A stretch of 64,000 bases of DNA from Brevibacillus invocatus (GCF_003710915.1 NZ_RHHR01000028.1:1-64000); one strand, 5' to 3'; positions 37,330 to 46,444 are shown, counted from the stretch's first letter. A program made the numbers and translations. The notes: generated by a model not told the origin, from the letters alone.

Positions 37330-38235
37330 ATGCAGGAACATTTACATGCATTAATGACAGAAAAGAAGAACGAAAACTCTCGGGACCTTGATCGATTGAG
37401 CGTCAGGGCCATCGTACAAATGATGAACGATGAGGACAAGAAGGTGCCTTACGCTGTGGAGCGCGTATTGGATCAAGTGTCTGAGTCGGTGGAAATCATC
37501 GTTGCAGCTTTGGAAAACGAAGGACGTCTCTTCTACTTTGGAGCGGGAACGAGCGGTAGGTTGGGGATACTGGATGCCTCTGAGTGCCCGCCGACCTTCG
37601 GAACAGATCCTGAATTGGTTCAGGGTGTGATCGCGGGAGGGCCATCTGCGATGGTTCGCGCTGTCGAGGGAGCAGAAGACTCGATGGAGCTGGGACGAGA
37701 GGATGTGCGCCTTCACGGAATTACCAGTCAGGATGTGGTGGTGGGCATCGCGGCGAGTGGACGGACACCATACGTCATGGGTGTCCTGAAGGAGGCCCAA
37801 CTGATCGGAGCCAGGACGATTGCCGTTTCGTGCAATGAGAAGGCAACCATCAATGAAGGCGTAGACGTAGCGATCAACGTCGTGGTCGGGCCTGAGGTAT
37901 TGACGGGCTCCACCCGCTTGAAAGCAGGAACTGCACAAAAGCTGGTATTGAACATGCTGACTACAGCAACCATGATCCGGATGGGCAAAGTCTACGGCAA
38001 TCTCATGGTCAACGTTCAGGCGACGAACCACAAGCTAAAGGAACGGGTCAAGCGGATCATTATGGAAGTTACCGGCGTCAGCTATGACGAAGCAGAAAAG
38101 CTTTCTGTGCTGGCAGATGGGGATGCCAAAACCGCGATTTTGATGAGATTGACAGGCACAAGCAGGGAAGAAGCAAACCGTCTGTTGAAACTAACGAAGG
38201 GAAGAATCCGTGAAGCGATCCAACAGTACGGGTAA
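37330..38235 (+). CDS. murQ: N-acetylmuramic acid 6-phosphate etherase
   Basis: Cleaves MurNAc-6-P to GlcNAc-6-P and D-lactate. The 301-residue product has the SIS-domain signature (FYFGAGTSGRLGILDASECP, catalytic region), TFGTDPELVQG, and AASGRTPYV; the C-terminal helices carry LTGTSREEANRLL. Length fits the family. It accepts the product of AnmK encoded 7 kb upstream in the same direction. GAGGTTGAG precedes the ATG. No murP, nagA or nagB is present in the window. Confidence 0.97.
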   Translation: MQEHLHALMTEKKNENSRDLDRLSVRAIVQMMNDEDKKVPYAVERVLDQVSESVEIIVAALENEGRLFYFGAGTSGRLGILDASECPPTFGTDPELVQGVIAGGPSAMVRAVEGAEDSMELGREDVRLHGITSQDVVVGIAASGRTPYVMGVLKEAQLIGARTIAVSCNEKATINEGVDVAINVVVGPEVLTGSTRLKAGTAQKLVLNMLTTATMIRMGKVYGNLMVNVQATNHKLKERVKRIIMEVTGVSYDEAEKLSVLADGDAKTAILMRLTGTSREEANRLLKLTKGRIREAIQQYG

Positions 38236-38292
38236 ACGTGGTATTGCTGCACAGGAGTCAGACACTATTTAGCAGGCAGGAGGTAGATTCCT

Positions 38293-39708
38293 ATGTTGTC
38301 AGACGCCATCAGGTCCGAGCTTCGCGCCATCGTAGGCGAAAAGAATTGTCTGGATCGACAGGAAGCATTGGTTGCCTATTCGTATGATGCGACACCGATG
38401 CAGCAGGCATTGCCTGACGTTGTAGTCATGCCGCAAACGACACAGGAAGTACAAAAGGTGGTTCAGGTAGCCGCCAGACACCAGATTCCCATCGTGACAC
38501 GCGGAGCAGGCTCCAACCTATGCGGGGGGACTGTTCCAGTCGGGGGAGGGATCGTCCTGACCTTGCACAGGATGAACCAGATCGTCGAGATTGACGAGCA
38601 AAACCTGACGATTACAGTACAGCCAGGTGTGCGCACAGTCGATATTCATCAGGCCGTGGAAGCGCGTGGTCTGTTTTATCCGCCAGACCCAGGGAGTATG
38701 GTCATTTCCACGATTGGCGGAAATATCGCGCTCAATTCGGGTGGTTTGCGCGGGTTGAAGTACGGGACGACCAAGGATTATGTACTGGGCCTAGAAGCTG
38801 TACTGCCCAATGGTGAAGTGATTCGCACGGGCGGAAAGCTGATGAAGGACGTAGCGGGGTACGATCTGACCAAGCTGCTGGTGGGAAGCGAAGGAACCCT
38901 TGCGATCATTACCGAAGCGATTCTGAAGCTCATTCCCAAACCGACGACACAGCGCGTTATGCTGGCTATGTACGCTGACATGGAGCAAGCAGCTCGCTCG
39001 GTGTCCGACATCATCGCCAATCGAATTATCCCAGGCACCTTGGAGTTTTTGGATCAGGGAACGATTCGCGTCGTAGAGGATTTCAAGCAGATTGGTTTGC
39101 CTACTGACGTAGCCGCGATCCTGCTCATCGGCCAGGATGGAGAAGCGGAGCTCGTGGATCGGGACATGGAGCGCATTGCTGCGATCTGCCAAAAGAATCA
39201 GGCGGTTCAGATCAAGGTCGCGACCACCCCGGAGGAAGCGGAAGAAGTGATGACAGCGAGAAGAAGTGCCCTGGCTGCACTGTCGCGGATGCGTCCGACG
39301 ACGATTCTGGAGGATGCTACGGTGCCACGTGCGCAAATTGCACCGATGGTAGCCGCGATTCAGGAGATCACGAATCGTTTTGGACTCAACATCTGTACCT
39401 TTGGTCACGCGGGTGATGGCAACCTGCATCCAACCTGTATGACGGATGCCCGCAACCATGAAGAGATCGAGCGGGTGGAGCATGCATTCGAAGAAATTTT
39501 TGCTGCAGCCATCGATCTGGGTGGTACGATTACAGGAGAACACGGTGTCGGCATCGTCAAGGCGCCGTATCTGGAGTGGAAGGTGGGCGCTGCCGGGATT
39601 GAAGTGATGAAAGGGATCAAACATGCTTTTGATCCGCATAACCTGCTCAATCCAGGCAAGATGTTTGCCAAGGAATCCCGGAACAGAGTGGTGGTCAACC
39701 GTGCTTAA
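38293..39708 (+). CDS. FAD-linked 2-hydroxyacid dehydrogenase, GlcD type
   Basis: A 471-residue flavoprotein: FAD_binding_4 domain with TRGAGSNLCGGTVPVGGG, and a C-terminal FAD oxidase domain with HAGDGNLHP and GTITGEHGVG. This is the GlcD/D-lactate dehydrogenase family. Usually annotated glycolate oxidase, but its place 57 nt after murQ, whose product includes D-lactate, makes D-lactate oxidation to pyruvate an attractive role (inference). The end overlaps the iron-sulfur partner gene by 8 nt. Confidence 0.9.
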   Translation: MLSDAIRSELRAIVGEKNCLDRQEALVAYSYDATPMQQALPDVVVMPQTTQEVQKVVQVAARHQIPIVTRGAGSNLCGGTVPVGGGIVLTLHRMNQIVEIDEQNLTITVQPGVRTVDIHQAVEARGLFYPPDPGSMVISTIGGNIALNSGGLRGLKYGTTKDYVLGLEAVLPNGEVIRTGGKLMKDVAGYDLTKLLVGSEGTLAIITEAILKLIPKPTTQRVMLAMYADMEQAARSVSDIIANRIIPGTLEFLDQGTIRVVEDFKQIGLPTDVAAILLIGQDGEAELVDRDMERIAAICQKNQAVQIKVATTPEEAEEVMTARRSALAALSRMRPTTILEDATVPRAQIAPMVAAIQEITNRFGLNICTFGHAGDGNLHPTCMTDARNHEEIERVEHAFEEIFAAAIDLGGTITGEHGVGIVKAPYLEWKVGAAGIEVMKGIKHAFDPHNLLNPGKMFAKESRNRVVVNRA

Positions 39709-41014
39709 GGAAGCGCTGCAACAAAAACTGGATTACGAAGAACTTGCCAACTGCATGCGCTGCGGTTTTTGTCAGCCTGCTTGCCCGACGTTTCGGGAGA
39801 CCGGCTATGAAGCAGCATCCCCACGCGGGCGGATTGCTTTGATGAAAGCTGTGGCAGATGGCGTCATGGAACCCGACAAGGACTTTGTCGACCAGATGAA
39901 TCTCTGTCTGGGCTGTCGTGCATGTGAGCCCGTCTGCCCGGCTGGTGTTCCCTATGGTCAATTGATCGAGCAAACGAGAGAGGCCATTGAACAGGAGCAG
40001 GATCACCCCTGGTACATTCGCATGGCACGGAAAACAGCCTTTACCCATCTTTTTCCCCATCAACGACGGCTCAATCGACTGGGGGGCTTGCTTGGCTTCT
40101 ATCAGCGTTCCGGACTGCAGACTGCGGTGCGCAAGCTAGGTGTGCTGAACATATTGCCCAAGCAGCTGAAAGAAATGGAAGCGATCATGCCGGATGCCTC
40201 GTCGAAAGGACTCTCTGAACGGATGGGTGCGACGGTCATTCCGGCAGTAGGCGAGAGCAAGCAGCGTGTCGGCATGTTTCACGGCTGCATTATGGATGTC
40301 CTGTTTCAAGAGACCAACGTCAATACGGTTCGTCTCTTGGCAGAAGCGGGCTACGAAGTGGTAATTGCTCCCGGTCAGGTTTGCTGCGGTGCCCTCCATG
40401 CCCACAGTGGAGAGCGGGAGGCTGCGCGAAGTCTGGCGCGCAAAAACATCGAGGCATTCCAGCAGGCAAAGGTGGATCTCATCATCTCTAATGCGGGCGG
40501 CTGCGGTGCTTTACTGCAGGAGTACGATCATCTGCTGCATGATGACCCGGATTGGCACGAGCAAGCCAAGTGGTTTGCCTCGCGTGTCAAGGATGTGAGC
40601 GAGGTGCTGGCGCCGTCCGTGGAACCGGAAGCTTGGGATGAACTTCCACAGCGTGTCACCTATCAGAGCTCTTGCCACCTGCGCAACGGAATGAAGGTGA
40701 CGAAAGAGCCTGTGAGCTTGTTGCAATCCATACCTGGAGCAACCTATGTGGCTCTGAGAGAAGGAGACCGCTGTTGTGGTTCAGCGGGCATCTACAACCT
40801 GGTGCAGCCTGAGATGTCTGGCAATCTGCTGAATGAAAAGATGGAGCATGTCAAAGCGACCCAGGCAGACATCTTGGTGACGTCCAACCCGGGATGTTTG
40901 CTGCAAATGAAAGCAGGCATCAAGCGTGCTGGTTTGGAAGACCGGATGGAAGCGGTCCATCTGGTCGATTTGCTGGCGCGTGTCTCCAACCAATCTGAGA
41001 TGAGCAGCAAGTAA
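39701..41014 (+). CDS. Iron-sulfur subunit of 2-hydroxyacid dehydrogenase, GlcF type
   Basis: A 437-residue protein with two 4Fe-4S motifs (CMRCGFCQPACP and CLGCRACEPVCP) and two CCG domains (CCGALHAHSGE, SSCHLRNG..., CCGSAGIYN). It passes electrons from the GlcD-type flavin to the respiratory chain, probably to menaquinone. GTG 39701 overlaps the end of the GlcD gene, a sign of coupling; the longer open frame lies inside that gene and is not coding. Last gene before a strong terminator. Confidence 0.9.
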   Translation: MLKEALQQKLDYEELANCMRCGFCQPACPTFRETGYEAASPRGRIALMKAVADGVMEPDKDFVDQMNLCLGCRACEPVCPAGVPYGQLIEQTREAIEQEQDHPWYIRMARKTAFTHLFPHQRRLNRLGGLLGFYQRSGLQTAVRKLGVLNILPKQLKEMEAIMPDASSKGLSERMGATVIPAVGESKQRVGMFHGCIMDVLFQETNVNTVRLLAEAGYEVVIAPGQVCCGALHAHSGEREAARSLARKNIEAFQQAKVDLIISNAGGCGALLQEYDHLLHDDPDWHEQAKWFASRVKDVSEVLAPSVEPEAWDELPQRVTYQSSCHLRNGMKVTKEPVSLLQSIPGATYVALREGDRCCGSAGIYNLVQPEMSGNLLNEKMEHVKATQADILVTSNPGCLLQMKAGIKRAGLEDRMEAVHLVDLLARVSNQSEMSSK

Positions 41015-41026
41015 TGCACGGATTTT

Positions 41027-41080
41027 AAACAGCCCTGATCGACCGAATCATACGGTCCCGATCAGGGCTGTTTTTGTTTT
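41027..41080 (+). terminator. Terminator of the recycling operon
   Basis: AAACAGCCCTGATCG (41027-41041) pairs with CGATCAGGGCTGTTTTT (41059-41075) around an imperfect loop. Confidence 0.92.
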
Positions 41081-41098
41081 AGCGGCAGCTCTCCTGAT

Positions 41099-41185
41099 GC
41101 TCATCGCTCGCAATACACGAGGTTCAGCTTCGACGGGGCCAGGTGTCATGATCGTGCGAAGAGAAGGAGACAATTCCTTGTACAT
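41099..41185 (-). pseudogene. N-terminal remnant of a class V aminotransferase (alanine-glyoxylate type)
   Basis: On the reverse strand AAGGAGGTACAC leads into ATG 41185 and the frame reads MYKELSPSLRTIMTPGPVEA then EPRVLRAMS. This is the conserved start of alanine-glyoxylate/serine-pyruvate aminotransferases (PucG/YurG group). After 29 codons homology ends and the frame enters the operon terminator. The body of the gene is deleted at this junction, while its start and ribosome site are untouched. Confidence 0.75.
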
Positions 41186-41445
41186 GTGTACCTCCTTGTT
41201 CGTGCATGTCATCCATTTTTGGGATATCTATGGAACCTATTGCACATATTTGGAAAAAATCCTTCGCTTTTCTTTGAGAAAATTTTTAAAAATTTTAATT
41301 AAATTAAATAAAGTACATTTTTATAGAAAAATAGAAAAAATAAAGCTTGAGAAAAAATCATGCTATTATAAAAATCTCTATTATTCGTCACTATAGCCAA
41401 CAAGCTTATGTGGGTTCATTACATCATGTATAGTGGGGTGTCAGG
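41186..41445 (+). promoter_or_regulatory. AT-rich upstream region of the symporter gene
   Basis: No coding frame is credible. The stretch 41270-41400 is over 75% A+T, with an AATTTTAATTAAATTAAAT tract, and must hold the promoter of the downstream gene and the promoter of the reverse aminotransferase remnant. I could not place -35 and -10 boxes with normal spacing. Confidence 0.4.
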
Positions 41446-42714
41446 ATGAAACGTTTTGGACTAGCGATTCAAATTTTAATCGGTCTCATTCTGGGTATTC
41501 TCGTGGGTGCTCTGTTCTATGGCAACCCAGCCGTGTCTACCTACTTGCAACCAATTGGCGATATTTTCCTTCGCCTTATCAAAATGATTGTGGTGCCGAT
41601 TGTAATTTCTACGCTGATTGTAGGTGTGGCGGGCGTCGGTGATTTTAAGAAGTTGGGGAAAATTGGTGGAAAGACCATCCTTTACTTTGAAATCGTTACC
41701 ACTATTGCTATTGTGGTCGGCTTGCTTGCGGCAAACCTGTTCCAGCCCGGGGTAGGCGTAGACATGACGAATCTGCAAAAGACGGATATCCATTCTTACG
41801 TGGAGACTGCTGAGACCACACAAAGCCACGGATTTGTGGAAACCTTCGTGAACATCGTACCTAAAAACGTGTTTGATGCGATTGTTCGTGGTGACATGCT
41901 GGCGATTATCTTTTTCTCTGTCTTGTTTGGTCTTGGTGTAGCGGCGGTAGGAGAGAGAGGAAGACCGGTGTTAAACTTCTTCCAGGGCGTAGCAGATGCC
42001 ATGTTCTGGGTAGTGAACACCATCATGAAATTCGCTCCATTCGGTGTCTTTGCGCTGATTGGTGTGACGGTTTCCAAATTTGGTCTTGAATCCTTGGTAC
42101 CACTTGGCAAGCTGGTTATCTTGGTCCACGTTGCGATGATTTTCTTCATTTTCGTGGTTCTGGGGATTATCGCACGTATGAGCGGTATTCGAATCACCCA
42201 GCTCCTTCGCATTTTGAAGGACGAGCTGCTGTTGGCATATTCCACATCGAGCTCAGAGACTGTATTGCCGAGAATCATGGAAAAAATGGAACGACTGGGA
42301 TGTCCCAAAGCGATTGCTTCGTTCGTCATCCCGACTGGGTACTCCTTTAATCTGGATGGCTCCACTCTCTATCAAGCACTGGCAGCCCTGTTTATTGCGC
42401 AAATGTATGGCATTGACATGCCGATCAGTGCGCAGATTACCCTCATGCTGGTCCTGATGGTGACTTCCAAAGGGATTGCCGGGGTTCCTGGCGTGTCGTT
42501 CGTCGTCCTGCTGGCAACTCTCGGTTCAGTAGGAATTCCACTTGATGGCCTTGCCTTCATCGCCGGTGTAGACCGTTTGATGGACATGGCGCGTACCGTA
42601 GTGAACGTAGTAGGGAACTCTTTGGCAGCAGTAGTTATTTCTCGCTGGGAAGGTCAATTTGATTCCGAAAAAGCGAAAAAGTACTTGGGAGAGATTTCTT
42701 CAAAAGCAGCGTAA
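41446..42714 (+). CDS. Dicarboxylate/glutamate:cation symporter (GltP/DctA family)
   Basis: A 422-residue membrane protein with eight helices and two re-entrant loops. Family motifs are AYSTSSSETVLPRIM (serine-rich loop 1), PTGYSFNLDGSTLYQALAA and GVPGVSFVVLLATL. It imports glutamate, aspartate or C4-dicarboxylates with sodium or protons. Monocistronic between two terminators. Glutamate from muropeptide peptides is one conceivable link to its neighbours, but nothing in the sequence proves it. Confidence 0.93.
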   Translation: MKRFGLAIQILIGLILGILVGALFYGNPAVSTYLQPIGDIFLRLIKMIVVPIVISTLIVGVAGVGDFKKLGKIGGKTILYFEIVTTIAIVVGLLAANLFQPGVGVDMTNLQKTDIHSYVETAETTQSHGFVETFVNIVPKNVFDAIVRGDMLAIIFFSVLFGLGVAAVGERGRPVLNFFQGVADAMFWVVNTIMKFAPFGVFALIGVTVSKFGLESLVPLGKLVILVHVAMIFFIFVVLGIIARMSGIRITQLLRILKDELLLAYSTSSSETVLPRIMEKMERLGCPKAIASFVIPTGYSFNLDGSTLYQALAALFIAQMYGIDMPISAQITLMLVLMVTSKGIAGVPGVSFVVLLATLGSVGIPLDGLAFIAGVDRLMDMARTVVNVVGNSLAAVVISRWEGQFDSEKAKKYLGEISSKAA

Positions 42715-42755
42715 TCCTCTTGTTTTTCAGCAAAGATAAGTCGGACAAGTCTGAG

Positions 42756-42794
42756 GCGCATCTGAACGTACGATCGTTCAGGTGCGCTTTTTTC
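42756..42794 (+). terminator. Terminator after the symporter gene
   Basis: GCGCATCTGAACG (42756-42768) pairs with CGTTCAGGTGCGC (42775-42787), then TTTTTTCG. A second hairpin, AAAGGATG...CATCCTTT (about 42825-42872), lies between this and the convergent rpiR gene. Confidence 0.9.
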
Positions 42795-42886
42795 GTTTGC
42801 CACCTTTCTTTCAAACATCCAGAAAAAGGATGCCCCTCAAGTAGTTTTGACTACGTAAAGGACATCCTTTTAGCAATGGGAACCAT

Positions 42887-43753
42887 TCATTTCTTCGGAT
42901 CGTAGTAAATTCCAAGCCCCTTCCAGGAATCCTCCATCTCATCCAACAAGCGGGTAGCCTTGCCAGCATCCTGCAGCGACATCGAGCGCAGGATGGCCGT
43001 AAGCAGAGAGAAGGGCGCCACGAAAGAATCCAGGTGAGAAGCAATCCCAGTAGGCGTAAACAACACTTCGTCAGCGAACTGACATAAAGGGGAGGAGGGG
43101 TAGTCGGTTATCACGACGATCTTTGCTCCTCTTTGTTTGCCGGCAGCCAGGCAATCTACACTAAAACGGGTATAGCGAGCAAAGCCGATTCCCACCATGA
43201 CGTCATCAGGCTGCAGCCGATGGATGCGGTCTACAGTTCGCGGCTCTCCGCTGAACAGATACGTTTCTTTGTTCAAGAGATTCAGGTAAAAATCAAAAAA
43301 CATTCCGAGAGAAAGCGAGCCGCGCGAGCTGACAATTCCGATGCGTTGGGTCGACAGCAGCATCTGGACGACACGCTCCACAGCATGCAAATCGATCCGT
43401 TCCATCATCAGTGTCAGGTTGTGAACATCCTCTTCGACATGCTGCAAAACGGTGTGCTGTTCCGCTTTTGTCGTACTGCGCGACAGCTGGAACCGCTCTC
43501 CTGTGGTCAGACGCGAACGAACCAGTTCCTGAAGCTCCCGGGAAAGCCCCGGAAAGCCGGAATAGCCGACGAACGTGGCGAAGCGAGTGATCGTAGATTC
43601 GCTCACTGCCGCTTCTTTTGCCATTTTCGCTACATTGTAAAAGGCCGCAGACTCCGGGTCGCGCAGGATGAGATCCGCAATCGCTTGCTGTGAAGGGCTC
43701 ATCTGTGGATAGAGCTGGGATATTTTTTGCAGGACGGTAGGGCCTTGACTCAA
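42887..43753 (-). CDS. RpiR-family transcriptional regulator (MurR-like)
   Basis: A 288-residue regulator: N-terminal HTH_6 domain (SQQAIADLILRDPE...AAVSESTITRFATFVGYSGF) and a C-terminal SIS domain (RIGIVSSRGSLSLGMFFDFY) that binds phosphosugars. MurR, the MurNAc-6-P sensor of E. coli, has this architecture. The start is TTG 43753 after GAGGTGATC. It lies 82 nt downstream of the aminotransferase gene in the same direction, so the two may be an operon. Confidence 0.88.
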   Translation of the reverse strand: MSQGPTVLQKISQLYPQMSPSQQAIADLILRDPESAAFYNVAKMAKEAAVSESTITRFATFVGYSGFPGLSRELQELVRSRLTTGERFQLSRSTTKAEQHTVLQHVEEDVHNLTLMMERIDLHAVERVVQMLLSTQRIGIVSSRGSLSLGMFFDFYLNLLNKETYLFSGEPRTVDRIHRLQPDDVMVGIGFARYTRFSVDCLAAGKQRGAKIVVITDYPSSPLCQFADEVLFTPTGIASHLDSFVAPFSLLTAILRSMSLQDAGKATRLLDEMEDSWKGLGIYYDPKK

Positions 43754-43835
43754 ACGTGATCACCTCATATTACATTCCAGCACCCATGTTGCGTTAAGTA
43801 TACGACAGGAAAGCGTGAGGTGACAATGATCTCGC

Positions 43836-45194
43836 CTATACCAGCGGGTCCTTTTTGAGTGCTGCCATGCTCTTTTCAAAGGCGTCGAGCGTCGCCTTGA
43901 TTTCATCAGGTCCGTGCGCGGCCGACAGCGAGAAACGATTTAACGGCTTGGAATAGACGCCGTTTTCCATCAACAGGTAATCGAGGGCCAAGCGCAGTTG
44001 ATTGTGGTTGGCGCCAAGATCGCGATAGTGCTGCACGGTCTTCTCAGTCGTGAGGACGTTGAAGATTGTTCCAATGCCAATGGTTTGCAGAGGCAATTCG
44101 TACTGTTTAGCCAATGCGTCAATGCCGCTGCGCAGCTCATGGGTATGCTGAACGATTTGGTCAAAGCGCCCTGGCTGCTTCAGGTAGCGAATCGTTGCCA
44201 GCCCAGCAGCGATGGACAAAGGATTGCCATTAAACGTGCCGCTGTGAAAGACAACTTCTGTTTTCTTGTTCGAGCGAAGCGGGGAAGCCAGCTCCATGAC
44301 GGACTGCTTTCCACCGACGATGCCGATCGGGAATCCGCCGCCCACTACTTTTCCTAGCGCAGTCAGATCTGGCTCCACGCCATAATAGGTTTGCGCTCCT
44401 CCCACTTCAATGCGGAATCCTGTTTTTACTTCATCAAAGATCAGAATGATTCCCAATTGCGTGGTCAACTCGCGCAGGTTTTTCATAAATTGCGGGTCGG
44501 CTGCAATATAGCCGGAGAGCATTGGCTCCATAATGACAGCAGCAATCTCCTGAGCCCGATCAGTCAAGATGCGTTCACAAGCGTTCCAGTCATTAAAAGG
44601 CAGGATCACGCTGTGCTGACGATAGTAGTCCGGACTCCCAAGCGAATCAGGCACCGCCATCGGTTCTTCCGAGGCTCCAGCTGCATGTGCCTCCGGATTG
44701 ACGCTTTGCAGGACGTGATCATGGGCACCGTGGTAATGACCTTCGAACTTGGCTACATGGGTTCTGCCCGTAGCTGCCATCGCCAGTCGCAGGGAGAACA
44801 AGGTGGCTTCCAAGCCCGAATTGGTAAAGCGGATCTGATCAAAGCTTGGGAATAACGTGATCAATTCTTCCGCCATTTCCAGCTCCAGGGGATGAGTAGC
44901 TCCGAAGCTGCTGGTTCCTTGCTCGCTCCAGACGCGCTCAACGGCTTTGAGAATATCTGGATGCGCATGACCGAGCATCAATGCACCGTAGGACAGCAGA
45001 TAATCGACATAGGGATGGCCATCTACATCAATCAAGGTAGCGTTTTTGGCTTTTTCAAAAATGATCGGAAACGGTGCGAAGTATCTCAAATTCCCGTTCA
45101 CGCCACCAGTCATGGAATGTTTGGCCTGTTCAAAGAATGAAGCTGAGTTTGGACGATTCTCTTGAAAGGTATGTTGCAGTGATGAAATTTTCAT
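43836..45194 (-). CDS. Class III aminotransferase, glutamate-1-semialdehyde aminomutase-like
   Basis: A 452-residue PLP enzyme. It has the GHAHPDILKAVE and SGLEATLFSLRLAMAATGR segments, the FDEVKTGFR motif, and LGKVVGGGFPIG around the PLP lysine. The resemblance is to HemL, but no heme genes are near and the N-terminus differs, so it probably acts on another amino or keto acid. Upstream lies a possible RpiR operator, 20-35 nt before the ATG. Ribosome site AAGGAGG. Confidence 0.85.
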   Translation of the reverse strand: MKISSLQHTFQENRPNSASFFEQAKHSMTGGVNGNLRYFAPFPIIFEKAKNATLIDVDGHPYVDYLLSYGALMLGHAHPDILKAVERVWSEQGTSSFGATHPLELEMAEELITLFPSFDQIRFTNSGLEATLFSLRLAMAATGRTHVAKFEGHYHGAHDHVLQSVNPEAHAAGASEEPMAVPDSLGSPDYYRQHSVILPFNDWNACERILTDRAQEIAAVIMEPMLSGYIAADPQFMKNLRELTTQLGIILIFDEVKTGFRIEVGGAQTYYGVEPDLTALGKVVGGGFPIGIVGGKQSVMELASPLRSNKKTEVVFHSGTFNGNPLSIAAGLATIRYLKQPGRFDQIVQHTHELRSGIDALAKQYELPLQTIGIGTIFNVLTTEKTVQHYRDLGANHNQLRLALDYLLMENGVYSKPLNRFSLSAAHGPDEIKATLDAFEKSMAALKKDPLV

Positions 45195-45213
45195 TTCACT
45201 ACCTCCTTGTTTA

Positions 45214-45229
45214 TGAAATTATTATTGCA
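45214..45229 (-). promoter_or_regulatory. Operator-like pseudo-palindrome before the aminotransferase gene
   Basis: TGAAATTATTATTGCA (plus-strand reading) has the form TGnAAT-N4-ATTnCA, nearly the same as the site in the anmK promoter. It lies in the 5' region of the aminotransferase-rpiR unit, so the regulator may control itself. A second palindrome, TTCATGAA, lies at 45257-45264. Confidence 0.4.
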
Positions 45230-45448
45230 CTAACCTTTCAATTTTGCAACAAACACTTCATGAAATGGAAAACAGTAGGCACTATGTCAGTACATTTGGG
45301 GAATGGGCGACGGGCTTAGCATGCTTGCGAGCAGATGCGAAGAAGGAAAGTGCCGGTTCATCCCGAAATTGAGGAAGATGGTATACAGACTTGCTAGTAG
45401 GTGGGAAAGGATCATTGATTTTGAGAACAGAAAGCGGAGGAAAACGGG

Positions 45449-46405
45449 ATGAGTGAGAAGCGTTATAGAGTAGGGATGATTGGCGCTGGTGTGATGGGGG
45501 AGCGTATGATCGACGCCGTGCTGAAGCATCCGGATTATCAGATCATCGCAATCAGCGACGTATCGGAGAAGCGTGCGCAGGAAGCGGCAGCACGGTCTGG
45601 AAATGCTGCCTGGTACACGAATTACCAGGAATTATTGGATCAAGAGGACGTGGATCTGATCTATCTGGCTGTGCCACCGAAATTCCATCATTCGATAGCT
45701 CTGGAAGTTTTGGCTCGTAAAAAGCACTTGCTTTGCGAGAAGCCTTTGGCCAATTCCTTGAAGGAAGCGGAAGAGATGCTCGAAGCAGCCGAAGAGGCGG
45801 GTGTTGTTCATGCCATGCATTTCCCGATGTACTACCAAAGCGTCCTTCCTGAGATGATCACGCGGTTGGAGACGGTGGGAGACCTACGCCGCATCGATAT
45901 CCTGACACACTTCCACCAGTGGCCGCGCCCTTGGCAGCAAACACCGTGGCTTGCCGGTCGTGAACAAGGTGGATTCATCCGAGAGGTTCTGCCTCATTTC
46001 GTCCATTTAACGTATTCGTTGTTTGGTGACCTGCAGGTTGTTCGCTCCCATGTGGATTACCCGGATGATCCGCAGGCTTGCGAAGTCGGTGTCGCCGCGT
46101 ACCTGGAGCTTGCAGACGGCACTCCGGTCACGGTCAATGGTCTGGCAGGCATTGCGCATCAGGAGCATCTGGATTATCGCATTTACGGCACGAAAGGCAC
46201 GCTGAGCCTCGTAAACTGGACCAATCTGTATGCTGGACTTGAAGGAGAAGCACTGGAGCCAGTCACGCTCCAGCTGCAAGAGCGTCTGATTCAGCTACTC
46301 GATGAAATGGCAAAGGCAATCAGCGGTGAAGAAGCGCGATTGGTTACCTTTGAGACCGGTGTGAAAGTGCAAAAGGTGTTGGAAGATTTGCTAGGCAAGG
46401 AGTAA
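45449..46405 (+). CDS. Gfo/Idh/MocA-family oxidoreductase
   Basis: A 318-residue NAD(P)-dependent dehydrogenase: Rossmann start RVGMIGAGVMGERMIDAV, the LAVPPKFH step, the LCEKPLAN motif with its catalytic lysine, and a C-terminal beta-sheet domain ending in EEARLVTFETGVK. Substrates of this family are sugars, inositols or related cyclic alcohols; which one cannot be told. Divergent from the aminotransferase gene and followed by a terminator. Confidence 0.9.
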   Translation: MSEKRYRVGMIGAGVMGERMIDAVLKHPDYQIIAISDVSEKRAQEAAARSGNAAWYTNYQELLDQEDVDLIYLAVPPKFHHSIALEVLARKKHLLCEKPLANSLKEAEEMLEAAEEAGVVHAMHFPMYYQSVLPEMITRLETVGDLRRIDILTHFHQWPRPWQQTPWLAGREQGGFIREVLPHFVHLTYSLFGDLQVVRSHVDYPDDPQACEVGVAAYLELADGTPVTVNGLAGIAHQEHLDYRIYGTKGTLSLVNWTNLYAGLEGEALEPVTLQLQERLIQLLDEMAKAISGEEARLVTFETGVKVQKVLEDLLGKE

Positions 46406-46411
46406 TCGGGG

Positions 46412-46440
46412 GGGAGAGTGTGCAGACACTCTCTTTTTTG
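46412..46440 (+). terminator. Terminator after the Gfo/Idh/MocA gene
   Basis: GAGAGTGT (46414-46421) pairs with ACACTCTC (46426-46433), then TTTTTTG. Confidence 0.9.
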
Positions 46441-46444
46441 CGCA

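Noticed and set aside
29366-41014. Ordinary dipeptide transporter with unrelated neighbours
   Set aside because: anmK at the head, murQ at the tail and a wall-type hydrolase inside make a chance grouping unlikely, although the substrate is still unproven.
41097-41396. 99-codon plus-strand frame before the symporter gene
   Set aside because: Ends in very AT-rich low-complexity text and overlaps the reverse aminotransferase remnant; no ribosome site.
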